In this document: positions 1 through 6,712 of the stretch, piece by piece
Layout of the letters: each line of letters starts with the position of its first letter
Numbering within the stretch: position 1 is the first letter of the stretch
Source: CAZUDI01 sp964618975
Lineage (GTDB): Bacteria > Desulfobacterota > Desulfomonilia > UBA1062
Reading direction: 5' to 3'
Assembly: GCA_964618975.1 (NCBI GenBank)
Contig: CAZUDI010000081.1
Coordinates: 1 to 11,418, forward strand
DNA: 11,418 nt
The notes under the pieces: model-generated
The model's database searches: none
What the model saw: the letters and a program-made list of their open reading frames with translations, nothing else
What the model was told of the DNA's origin: nothing
Position numbers and translations under genes: made by a program

Positions 1-529
1 ACATGCCGTAGGCCTCGCGGTAGTTGACCGCGATCCAGTAGGCGTAGAGCTTGGCCACCCCGTAGGGGCTACGGGGGTAGAACGGCGTGGTCTCGCGCTG
101 GGGGGTCTCCTGCACCTTGCCGAAGAGCTCGCTGGTGGAGGCCTGGTAGAACCTCACGTCGCGCTCCATCTGCAGGATGCGGATGGCCTCCAGCAGCCGC
201 AGCGTGCCCAGGGCGTCGGTCTGGGCCGTATACTCGGGGGTCTCGAAGGAGACCTGCACGTGCGATTGCGCCCCCAGGTTGTAGATCTCGTCCGGACGCA
301 CCTCCTGGATGATGCGGATCAGGTTGGTGGCATCCGTCAGGTCGCCGTAGTGCATCAGGAAGCGCAGGTCCTTCTCGTGCGGGTCCTGATAGAGATGGTC
401 CACCCGGCGGGTGTTGAAGCCCGACGAGCGGCGCTTGATCCCGTGCACCCGGTAGCCCTTGTTCAAAAGATACTCGGCCAGATAGGCCCCGTCCTGCCCG
501 GTGATTCCCGTAATCAGTGCCGTTTTCAT
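1..529 (-). CDS. gmd: GDP-mannose 4,6-dehydratase, N-terminal half (cut by window edge)
   Basis: Converts GDP-D-mannose to GDP-4-keto-6-deoxy-D-mannose, the cytoplasmic precursor of GDP-L-fucose, GDP-D-rhamnose and related sugars for surface polysaccharide. The 176 complete codons begin MKTALITGITGQDGAYL, with the GxxGxxG dinucleotide-binding loop of the extended SDR family at residues 8-14. The RRSS segment (33-36) is typical of NADP binding in this enzyme. The catalytic set is visible: T132 and E134 in STSELFG, then Y156 and K160 in SPYGVAK (YxxxK). Family members are about 340-370 aa, so roughly half lies beyond the left edge. The ATG at 529-527 has an AAGG ribosome site at 537-540, 7 nt away, and the protein aligns with the family from its first residue. 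It lies downstream of a glycosyltransferase on the same strand and behind a JUMPstart-like leader, which fits a polysaccharide operon. Identity is close to certain. Confidence 0.95.
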   Translation of the reverse strand, partial: MKTALITGITGQDGAYLAEYLLNKGYRVHGIKRRSSGFNTRRVDHLYQDPHEKDLRFLMHYGDLTDATNLIRIIQEVRPDEIYNLGAQSHVQVSFETPEYTAQTDALGTLRLLEAIRILQMERDVRFYQASTSELFGKVQETPQRETTPFYPRSPYGVAKLYAYWIAVNYREAYGM

Positions 530-541
530 AACTTAACCTTG

Positions 542-580
542 CGCCCCGGGGCACAGCTCCGCCCTCCCCGGTGAACCGGG
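542..580 (-). other. gmd leader with two short hairpins
   Basis: In the untranslated leader of gmd, a perfect 5-bp stem (CCCGG/CCGGG, 567-571 with 576-580) closes a TGAA tetraloop, written on the plus strand. A 10-bp palindrome, GCCCCGGGGC, follows at 543-552. Neither is followed by a T-tract on either strand, so neither is a convincing intrinsic terminator. They sit between the ops-like sequence and the ribosome site and could shape the 5' end of the mRNA. In GC-rich DNA such short stems can also be chance. Confidence 0.3.
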
Positions 581-615
581 CAGGCTACCTCCTGGCAAAA
601 TGAGGTGACCATAGC
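580..615 (-). promoter_or_regulatory. JUMPstart/ops-like element upstream of gmd
   Basis: Read on the minus strand, 592-580 is GGAGGTAGCCTGC, matching 11 of 13 positions of the ops element GGCGGTAGCGTGC. Only position 3 differs if the two variable positions of the consensus (GGCGGTAGnnTG) are ignored. The stretch starts at 615 with GCTATGGT, matching 7 of 8 positions of the upstream JUMPstart block GCTCTGGT. Aligned without gaps, both blocks fall in the same register across 36 nt, while the middle does not match. The consensus is recalled from the literature on RfaH-controlled operons; I have not searched it. The AGGAGGT inside the element resembles a ribosome site, but no ATG, GTG or TTG lies within 5-12 nt, so a small ORF does not explain it. 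The known function is to pause RNA polymerase and recruit RfaH for long polysaccharide operons. Confidence 0.5.
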
Positions 616-625
616 CATTGTCTGT

Positions 626-653
626 AACATATTTTCGTCTTTGCCGCTGAAAA
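626..653 (-). promoter_or_regulatory. candidate sigma70 promoter for gmd
   Basis: On the minus strand a -35-like TTTTCA (653-648, 4/6) and a -10-like TATGTT (631-626, 4/6) are separated by 16 bp in a locally AT-rich gap just after the glycosyltransferase stop. The predicted start, near 619, puts the JUMPstart-like element at the very beginning of the transcript, where such elements act. The match is modest, and read-through from the glycosyltransferase is also possible since no terminator is visible between the two genes. Confidence 0.4.
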
Positions 654-665
654 TCTTAACCGGGT

Positions 666-1796
666 TCAGGGAGACGACCTTTTGCTTAACACATTATAAA
701 TATGCATGTATTTATGAGAGCTCTCCCGGGAGGAGATTTCAGCGTGCAGCCTGGCCCGCTCCCCTTCCGTTTGCTCTGTGCCGGCCGCCAGGGAGAGGGC
801 CTGCACGATACAGCCCGCGAGCTCCCCGGCATGGCGCGGGGCGAAGAGGAGCCCCGTGCGGTCGTGCTCCACCCAGGGACGGTTGGCGGCGATATCGGTC
901 ACCACCGGTACCAGCCCGGCCGCCAGGGCCTCGAGCAGCGCCACGGAGGTCCCGTCTTCCACGGCGGTGGAGACGAAGACCCGTGCCTTGGTCATGATCG
1001 CCGCGATCTTCTCGGGGGGCACACGCCCGAGAAAGGTGATCCTCTGAGCGATCCCGAGTTCCCGGGCCAGATCTTTCAGAAAACATTCCTGAGAACCGCT
1101 CCCGGCAATGATGAAACGGGCCTCGGGCCGCTGCTCTAAGACCAAAGGAACGCTGCGCACCAGGGTCTCGATGTCGTAGACCGGCTCCAGGCTGCGCGAA
1201 GACAGGATCAGCGCTTCGCTGCGCTCAGATGGCTGGGTGAAGAATCCCTCGGCTACCCCGGAGGGAATGACCGTGGCCTCCTCCAGACCCCGGCAGGCGC
1301 GCATGGCCGGCGACACCACCGTCAGGGCCTGGGAGAGCCGGACGGCCAGGGAGAACAGCAGGCGCATCGGGAAGGTGCGGCTGATACGCACGTCCATGCC
1401 GCGGGCCGTGTTGATCACGGGCGTTCGCGTGAGAAGGCCCGCCAGCGCGGCGATGAGACCCGTGGGCACGATCCAGTTGCCGTGGATTATATCCGGGGCT
1501 TCCCGGGCTACGAGCCGCAAGGCCATATGCAGGCCCGAGGCCATGAAGACCGCCATGGGGAGTACAGGCACGCCCTCGACCTGGTTGAGGGGACGCTCAG
1601 AGCTCGGATAGCGGAAGCGGTATACCCTGATGCCGGCGTCTTCCTCGATCAGGGGGGAGGCGGCATAGACCCGCGGGGTGAGCACGACGACCTCAAGGCC
1701 CTGATCGGCGAGATCCCGGCACAGCCGGCGGATGAAGATGCCGCGGTATGAATCGGCAAAGTCAGGGTAAGCATTGGTAATCATGAGCACCTTCAT
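666..1796 (-). CDS. glycosyltransferase family 4 (GT-B fold)
   Basis: A 376-aa retaining GT-B glycosyltransferase, probably a cytoplasmic or membrane-peripheral enzyme adding a sugar from a nucleotide donor to a polysaccharide precursor. The N-terminal domain opens with MKVLMITNAYPDF and a glycine loop (YRGIFIRRL, 17-25), typical of the GT4 acceptor domain. The C-terminal domain carries the donor-site segment around 277-310 (TAVEDGTSVALLEALAAG), which corresponds to the family EX7E motif. Here the first acidic residue is D281 rather than Glu, with E289 as the second. The preceding FIIAGSG and ITFLGRVP (228-260) are standard Rossmann strands of GT4 enzymes. Sugar and linkage cannot be read from sequence. 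It lies upstream of gmd on the same strand, consistent with a polysaccharide cluster. The ATG at 1796 has no clear ribosome site (CAATCTCC precedes it), but the protein starts where the family does. Confidence 0.9.
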   Translation of the reverse strand: MKVLMITNAYPDFADSYRGIFIRRLCRDLADQGLEVVVLTPRVYAASPLIEEDAGIRVYRFRYPSSERPLNQVEGVPVLPMAVFMASGLHMALRLVAREAPDIIHGNWIVPTGLIAALAGLLTRTPVINTARGMDVRISRTFPMRLLFSLAVRLSQALTVVSPAMRACRGLEEATVIPSGVAEGFFTQPSERSEALILSSRSLEPVYDIETLVRSVPLVLEQRPEARFIIAGSGSQECFLKDLARELGIAQRITFLGRVPPEKIAAIMTKARVFVSTAVEDGTSVALLEALAAGLVPVVTDIAANRPWVEHDRTGLLFAPRHAGELAGCIVQALSLAAGTEQTEGERARLHAEISSRESSHKYMHIYNVLSKRSSP

Positions 1797-1804
1797 GGAG
1801 ATTG

Positions 1805-1810
1805 ACTATA
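1805..1810 (-). promoter_or_regulatory. possible -10 box just ahead of the glycosyltransferase start
   Basis: TATAGT (5/6 to TATAAT) lies only 8 bp before the ATG on the minus strand. No good -35 sits 16-18 bp upstream. If used, transcription would begin within a few bases of the start codon and the mRNA would have almost no leader, in line with the missing ribosome site. This rests on one hexamer, so it is weak. Confidence 0.22.
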
Positions 1811-1923
1811 CCACTCCGCGGGAGTCCAGCACCAGCATGATTTCATGATCAGGGGAAGTGAATCCATGGCATTGGGGGGACCGCCCTGCAGATGGCATTC
1901 CAGAAATCTCGACCTCCCCCATA

Positions 1924-1946
1924 CCCCCTCCTGTCCCAGGAGGGGG
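1924..1946. repeat. REP-like perfect 9-bp inverted repeat
   Basis: CCCCCTCCT at 1924-1932 and its exact complement AGGAGGGGG at 1938-1946 enclose a 5-nt GTCCC loop. The stem is preceded by a second C-run (CCTCCCCCAT). This layout resembles the C-rich/G-rich REP-type palindromes scattered between genes in many proteobacteria. No T-tract follows on either strand, so a terminator is unlikely. Only one copy occurs in the window, so its repeat status is inferred. Confidence 0.5.
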
Positions 1947-2066
1947 CTGAGCACACCTTCCGGGCGGGGGAGATCTATTCAGGGCCGTACCATGTTCCAG
2001 GTTGAAGACGAGAGGCAGGGCTTTCTCTGGGGGGGTAATTGCCTCCAAAGGGAAAATCTTCAAGTA

Positions 2067-2089
2067 AGGCACCATTTAGGAAAGTGCCT
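2067..2089. repeat. 6-bp stem-loop in low-GC stretch
   Basis: AGGCAC (2067-2072) pairs with GTGCCT (2084-2089) across an 11-nt A/T-rich loop. It lies inside the lower-GC part of the gap. No T-run follows and no family is recognised. It may be part of a degraded element or chance. Confidence 0.3.
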
Positions 2090-2159
2090 CAAGCTTCTGG
2101 TTGTTGGTCTGATTTACCACCAAGACCGTGACAGGCCGTGTCCCACCCTGCGCAGGCCC

Positions 2160-2188
2160 TGGACATCGCCTTTACGGATCGCTATTAT
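2160..2188 (+). promoter_or_regulatory. sigma70 promoter of the M20 hydrolase
   Basis: TGGACA (2160-2165, 5/6 to TTGACA) and TATTAT (2183-2188, 5/6 to TATAAT) are separated by exactly 17 bp. The expected transcription start is near 2195, leaving a leader of about 13 nt before the ATG at 2208. This is the best promoter in the window, and it independently supports the short start of the peptidase. Confidence 0.65.
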
Positions 2189-2207
2189 CGCCTATAGGGG
2201 TGGGGTT

Positions 2208-3512
2208 ATGCACAGTGAGGAGGTCAGGATCCTTAAGGGTTATCTGAGGATCGACACCACCAACCCGCCGGGCAACGAGTTGGCTGCGGCGCATTTCCTG
2301 GCGGATATCCTCGAGCGCGAGGGCATCCCCGCAACGATCTTCGAGCCGGCGCCCGGCCGGGCCAATCTCGTGGCCCGCCTGCCGGGCCGCGGAAAAAAAC
2401 CGTCGCTCATGTTCCTGAACCACATGGACGTCGTGGGGGTGGAGCCGCAGCACTGGTCGGTGGACCCCTTCGGGGGGGAGATCCGCGACGGCTATCTCTG
2501 GGGCCGCGGCGCGCTTGACATGAAGGGCATGGCCGTCATGCAGCTGTGCGCCATGCTTAAGGCCAAGAGGGCGCACTTACCGCTGGAGCGCGACCTCATC
2601 TTTTTGGCGGTGGCCGACGAGGAGGAGGGCGGCCGCCTCGGGGCCCAGTGGATGATCGAGCACCATCCCGAGCTGGTGCAGGCCGAGTTCATCGTCAACG
2701 AGGGCAGCTTCGGCATCTGCGACATGCCGGGGGTGCGTCTCCCCGTCTTCCCCTGTGCCACGGCGGAAAAGGGGCCGCTGTGGCTGAAGGTTGCCCTCGC
2801 GGGTGAAGCCGGCCACGGCTCCATGCCGCCGGATAACCACGCCCCCCACCGGCTGGTGAGAAGTTTGAACCGTCTGCTGGGCGCCCGGCCCCGTCCCGTG
2901 CTGGGCCCGGAGGTGGCCCGGCTCCTGGCCGACCTGGGGGCGCACATGCCGACCTTGGGGGCGGCCTGGCTGATGGGTCACCTCGGGCACCCCCTCATCT
3001 GGCCGCTCGCCTCCCGGGTGCTGCTCAGGAAAGCGGCCCTGCGCGCCATCCTGACCAACACGTTCAGTGTCGACATGCTCGCGAGCGGCCACAAGGCCAA
3101 CGTGGTTCCCTCGGAGGCCACGGCCGTAATCGACTGCCGCCTGCTGCCCGGGGTCGACCCGGCGGCCTTTGCCGCGTGGTTCAGGGGGCGCTTGCGCCTG
3201 GAGGACGCGCAGCTGGAGGTGCTCTACAGTGAGGCCGGCAGCACCTCCCCCATGGACACGGAGCTTTTCCAGGCCTATGAGGCGGCCCTCAGGGGGGTCT
3301 ATCCGGAGTGTGTCTTCACCGCCAATCTCTCGGCCGGCTTCTCGGATTCACGCTTTTTCCGCCGCCGGGGCATGGTGGCCTACGGCCTGATCCCCATTGT
3401 CCTGGCCCAGAACGAGCTCCCCCTCATCCACGGACACGACGAACGCATCGGGGTCGAGGCCCTGGAGAAGGGCACCGCGGTGCTCTATGACCTCATCCGC
3501 CGCCTGGGCTGA
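2208..3512 (+). CDS. M20 family zinc metallohydrolase (peptidase / N-acyl amino acid hydrolase type)
   Basis: A 434-aa co-catalytic zinc hydrolase that cleaves an amide or peptide bond; no signal peptide, so cytoplasmic. The M20 signature is complete: H72 in NHMDVV with D74; the bridging D104 in GRGALDMKG; catalytic E138 with metal ligand E139 in ADEEEGG; E165 in NEGS; and the C-terminal ligand H408 in IHGHDERI. H203 in AGHGSMPP marks the lid/dimerisation domain (about 190-320). Residues 10-20 (GYLRIDTTNPPGNE) are the usual M20 N-terminus, which fixes the start at 2208. The NEGS ligand and the length recall the carboxypeptidase S/PM20D1 branch rather than DapE or ArgE, but the substrate cannot be assigned. 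An upstream in-frame extension to 1845 is rejected because it has no family match and precedes the promoter. The gene stands alone, converging on the efflux operon. The ribosome site is weak (GGGG two bases before ATG). Confidence 0.9.
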   Translation: MHSEEVRILKGYLRIDTTNPPGNELAAAHFLADILEREGIPATIFEPAPGRANLVARLPGRGKKPSLMFLNHMDVVGVEPQHWSVDPFGGEIRDGYLWGRGALDMKGMAVMQLCAMLKAKRAHLPLERDLIFLAVADEEEGGRLGAQWMIEHHPELVQAEFIVNEGSFGICDMPGVRLPVFPCATAEKGPLWLKVALAGEAGHGSMPPDNHAPHRLVRSLNRLLGARPRPVLGPEVARLLADLGAHMPTLGAAWLMGHLGHPLIWPLASRVLLRKAALRAILTNTFSVDMLASGHKANVVPSEATAVIDCRLLPGVDPAAFAAWFRGRLRLEDAQLEVLYSEAGSTSPMDTELFQAYEAALRGVYPECVFTANLSAGFSDSRFFRRRGMVAYGLIPIVLAQNELPLIHGHDERIGVEALEKGTAVLYDLIRRLG

Positions 3513-3529
3513 AGCCGGCATGCCCGGGG

Positions 3530-3545
3530 CCGAGAGCGCTCCCGG
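3530..3545. other. stem-loop in the convergent gap
   Basis: The 16-nt near-palindrome CCGAGAGCGCTCCCGG lies in the 50-bp gap between two genes that end toward each other. It can fold in transcripts from either side, as six or seven pairs with one G-U pair or mismatch depending on strand. No T-tract follows in either direction, so it is not a standard intrinsic terminator, though it could still protect the 3' ends. Confidence 0.3.
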
Positions 3546-3562
3546 ACCGCGACTGCCAAGCC

Positions 3563-6500
3563 TCAGGCACCCTCGGCACGGCGGTTTGTGCGTCTGACAA
3601 GGTGTCTGAGGTCGGAGAAGACCTCGATTAAGAGTGCTTTGAGGTCGAGCTCGATGAGGTAGAAGGCCGGCACGAGCAGCAACGTGATCAGGGTGGCGAA
3701 GAGGACGCCGAAGCCCAGGCTCAGCGCCATGGGGATCAGGAAACGCGCCTGCAGCGAGGGCTCGAAGATCATGGGTGCCAGGCCCAGAAAGGTGGTCAGT
3801 GAGGTCAGGATGATGGGCCGGAAGCGGCGGATACCCGCCTTCTGCACCGCCTCCTCCACCGGGAGCCCCTCGTTTCTGAGCGCGTTGGCCTTGTGCACCA
3901 GCACCAGCGAATCGTTGATCACCACGCCCGCCAGCGCCACCACCCCGAACATGCTCATAAGGCTCAGGGCGTAGCCGAAGAGGATATGCCCGATGAGCGC
4001 CCCCACAAAGCCGAAGGGGATCGCCAGCAGCACCACCAGGGACTGGGCGTAGCTCTTGAAGGGGATGGCCACCAGGCAGTACATCACCAGCAGGGCCAGG
4101 GCAAAGCCGGTCAGAAGGCTGTTGAAGGATTCCTGGCCCTGCTTTTTCTCCCCGCCGAAGGTGTAGCTCAGTCCCGGGTAGTGCCCCATGAGGGCGGGAA
4201 GCTCGTCACCTTCCAGAGCCGCGAGCACCTTGTTGAGGTCGGTCCTGCCCGGTGCGATATCGGCGCTCACCGTGATGGTGCGTTTGCCCTGTGTGCGGTT
4301 GATGGAGGTGTATGACCGGCCGTTCTCGACCCGGGCGGCAACGGTCAGGGGGATCTCCCCCCCGGAGGGCGTTCTCAGAATGAGATCCTGAATCGTCTGC
4401 TCCGAGGTGCGCTCGCTTTCCGGCAGACGTACCGCGACGGTGACCGTGTCACGCCCGCGCTGCTGCTCGAGGGCTTCGGCCCCGTAGACGGCGGCCCTGA
4501 TCTGGCGGCCGATCTCGGCCGGGGTAAGCCCCAGGCTGCGGCCCGTGGGAAGGATCGTGAAGTCGCGCTGCGGCTTGCCGAGGGCGAAGCCGTCGTCCAC
4601 GTCGATGATGCCCTCGTAGCCTTCCAGGGAGCGGGCGAGGCGGGCGCTGGCCTTTTCCAGCACCTCCATGTCACGGTGACTGAGTTCGATGACGAGCGGC
4701 CGGCCGCGATGCGGACCCACCTGGGCCGATTCGAAGCGCAGGGACTCCAGCCCGGCGATCTCGCCCGTGGCCTCGCGCCAGGCGTTCGTGATCTCCTGGA
4801 CGCTCATGGTCCGCGCATCTGCCGGGCTCAGGAGCAGGGTGAAGCGCAGGTTGTGGGCGTCGGTGATCATGGAGATCAGACCCTCGCTGAGGGTCTCTTC
4901 CCCGCTGGCCTGAATGACCGTGGCGCAGGCCTCCTCGATGATGCGCCGCACCCTTTGAGTCTGCTCGAGCGGGGCATCAAAGGGCAGGACGGCCTCCACA
5001 TTGACCCAGTCTGCCTCGGCGCTCGGCATGAGGGTGAAGGGGATGCGGCCGCCCCTGACATAGCCGACGGTCACGAGCAGGATGGCCACGCCGACGGCCA
5101 GCGTCTGCCAGCGGTTTCTGATGCACCACCCCACGGCGGGGCCGTAGACCTTCTCGGCAAAGGTCACGATGCCCTCGGCCATGAAGCGCTGAAAGCGGGC
5201 CAATCCCCCGGTGCGCCTGGGGACACAGGCCGTGGTGGCCCGCACCCGACTCAGGTGGGCCGGCAGGATGAAGAGCGATTCGAAGAGTGAGATCATCAGC
5301 ACGACGATCACCACGATGGGGATGTTGCGCATGACCTTGCCCCAGTCGCCCTGGACGAAGAGCATGGGGCCGAAGGCCGCCACCGTGGTGAGCACGGAGA
5401 AGACCACCGGCATGGCCACCTCCCGGGCGCCCATGATCGAGGCCCGGGTGCAGTCGTCCCCGTGCAGGCGGTGTTCGTAGATGTTCTCGCCCACGACGAT
5501 GGCGTCGTCCACCACGATCCCGAGCGTGATGATATAGGCGAACAGCGAGATCATATTGATACTGATGTCGAATCCCGGTAGGAAGAGGAAAGAGCCCAAA
5601 AAGGAGATGGGGATTCCCATGGAGACCCAGAAGGCCAGCGAGGGCTGCAGAAAGAGCCCCAGGAAGACGAGCACCAGCACCAGCCCGATACAGCCGTTGC
5701 GTACCAGCAGGCTGACGCGGTCACGGTAGATCTCGGAGCGATCCGCGATAATGGCGGTCTTCACCCCGGGCGGCAGGGCTGCGGTCAGGCGCTGCGCATA
5801 GGCCCTGACCGCATCGGCGACCTGCATGGGTGTCTGATCGCCCACCCGGTAGATCTGCAGCCTGACGGCGCGCTGGGCGTTGAAATAGGCGAACTGCTCC
5901 ACGTCCTCGAAGCCCTCGCTGATACGGGCGATATCGCCGAGTTTCACCTGTGAGCCGGCGGAGGTACCCACGATGGTGATGTCGGCGAACTCAGGGGCCC
6001 AGTCGCGGCGTTCCATGGTGCGCAGCAGCACCTTGCCGGCCTTGGTTTTAAGCTCGCCGGCCGGCAGTTCGACCGCCGTGGCCCGGATTATGGTTGCCAC
6101 CTCCTCGATGGTGAGCCCGTAGGTCCGCAGCATCTGCTGGGGGATCTCGATGGAGATCTCCCGTGGACGGGTGTTGGCCAGCTCCACCTTGGAGATGTCT
6201 TCTTCCTCCAGGAGGTCGTCCCTGATACCCTCGGCGAGCTCCTTGAGCGTGTTTTCACTGGCGTCCCCATAGAGCACGAGCTGCAGGACCTCGTGATCGG
6301 TGGAGGGGATCTCCACCATGGGGTCCTCGGCGTCGTCCGGCAGGGTGGAGATACGGTCTACGGCATTCTGGATGTCGGAGGCGACCTGGGGCTTGTCGGC
6401 GTCGAAGAAGAGCTCGGCCTGGATGGTGGCCAGGCCCTCGATAGCGACCGAGGTGACCTCCTTGATGCCGTCGATGCCCTCGAGGGCCTCTTCCACGGCC

Positions 6501-6712
6501 AGGATGATGCCGCTCTCCACCTCGGCGGGCGAGGCCCCGGGATAGGGAACATTGATGACGACCATGTCCACCTCGAAGTCCGGGAAGACCTCCTGCCGGA
6601 CGCTGGTGGCGATCATAATGAGCCCGCCCGCCAGCAGGATGAACATCAGCAGATTGGCGGCGACGTGATTCTGCGCCATCCAGGCGATGGGCCCTGTGAA
6701 TGCGTTCTTCAT
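3563..6712 (-). CDS. RND efflux pump, inner-membrane permease (AcrB/HAE type)
   Basis: A 1049-aa proton-driven exporter, the inner-membrane trimer of a tripartite pump. It has the duplicated RND layout: TM1 at about 18-37, a large periplasmic loop (40-335), TM2-6 (about 336-490), the second half starting with a TM near 536-555, a second periplasmic loop (560-865), and TM8-12 (about 866-1022). TM4 carries the proton-relay aspartates D402-D403 in GIVVDDAIVVGEN. In TM10 the segment is VINDSLVLVHKAN: the residue aligned with the AcrB TM10 lysine (K940) is Ala942, with K941 one place earlier. Many members of this divergent branch lack that lysine. Substrates cannot be predicted. The ATG overlaps the stop of the fusion protein gene (ATGA), and an AGGGAG ribosome site at 6723-6728 lies 10 nt upstream. 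It is last in the operon. Confidence 0.94.
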   Translation of the reverse strand: MKNAFTGPIAWMAQNHVAANLLMFILLAGGLIMIATSVRQEVFPDFEVDMVVINVPYPGASPAEVESGIILAVEEALEGIDGIKEVTSVAIEGLATIQAELFFDADKPQVASDIQNAVDRISTLPDDAEDPMVEIPSTDHEVLQLVLYGDASENTLKELAEGIRDDLLEEEDISKVELANTRPREISIEIPQQMLRTYGLTIEEVATIIRATAVELPAGELKTKAGKVLLRTMERRDWAPEFADITIVGTSAGSQVKLGDIARISEGFEDVEQFAYFNAQRAVRLQIYRVGDQTPMQVADAVRAYAQRLTAALPPGVKTAIIADRSEIYRDRVSLLVRNGCIGLVLVLVFLGLFLQPSLAFWVSMGIPISFLGSFLFLPGFDISINMISLFAYIITLGIVVDDAIVVGENIYEHRLHGDDCTRASIMGAREVAMPVVFSVLTTVAAFGPMLFVQGDWGKVMRNIPIVVIVVLMISLFESLFILPAHLSRVRATTACVPRRTGGLARFQRFMAEGIVTFAEKVYGPAVGWCIRNRWQTLAVGVAILLVTVGYVRGGRIPFTLMPSAEADWVNVEAVLPFDAPLEQTQRVRRIIEEACATVIQASGEETLSEGLISMITDAHNLRFTLLLSPADARTMSVQEITNAWREATGEIAGLESLRFESAQVGPHRGRPLVIELSHRDMEVLEKASARLARSLEGYEGIIDVDDGFALGKPQRDFTILPTGRSLGLTPAEIGRQIRAAVYGAEALEQQRGRDTVTVAVRLPESERTSEQTIQDLILRTPSGGEIPLTVAARVENGRSYTSINRTQGKRTITVSADIAPGRTDLNKVLAALEGDELPALMGHYPGLSYTFGGEKKQGQESFNSLLTGFALALLVMYCLVAIPFKSYAQSLVVLLAIPFGFVGALIGHILFGYALSLMSMFGVVALAGVVINDSLVLVHKANALRNEGLPVEEAVQKAGIRRFRPIILTSLTTFLGLAPMIFEPSLQARFLIPMALSLGFGVLFATLITLLLVPAFYLIELDLKALLIEVFSDLRHLVRRTNRRAEGA

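Larger units (their letters stand above)
1797..2207. other. 411-bp gap between divergent genes, no recognisable gene
   Basis: Open frames cross this stretch on both strands, including one in frame with the downstream peptidase from 1845, but the encoded sequence is proline- and arginine-rich and matches nothing I know. The peptidase family begins at 2208 and its promoter lies within this gap, so the in-frame extension is not part of the protein. From about 1990 to 2110 the GC content drops visibly below the flanks. The region holds two stem-loops (1924-1946, 2067-2089) and the peptidase promoter. It could be the worn remnant of a mobile element or gene; I cannot identify one. Confidence 0.5.

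Noticed and set aside
69..554. Minus-strand 161-aa open frame over the start of gmd
   Set aside because: It is an out-of-frame shadow; the gmd frame gives a perfect family match in the same DNA.
702..1139. Several plus-strand open frames over the glycosyltransferase and efflux genes
   Set aside because: They are antisense shadows typical of GC-rich genes, with compositions dominated by Arg, Gly, Pro and His and no domain match.
1845..2207. In-frame N-terminal extension of the M20 hydrolase by 121 codons
   Set aside because: The extension has no family match, crosses a strong hairpin, and lies upstream of and across a near-consensus promoter whose transcript would start near 2195; the M20 fold begins at 2208.
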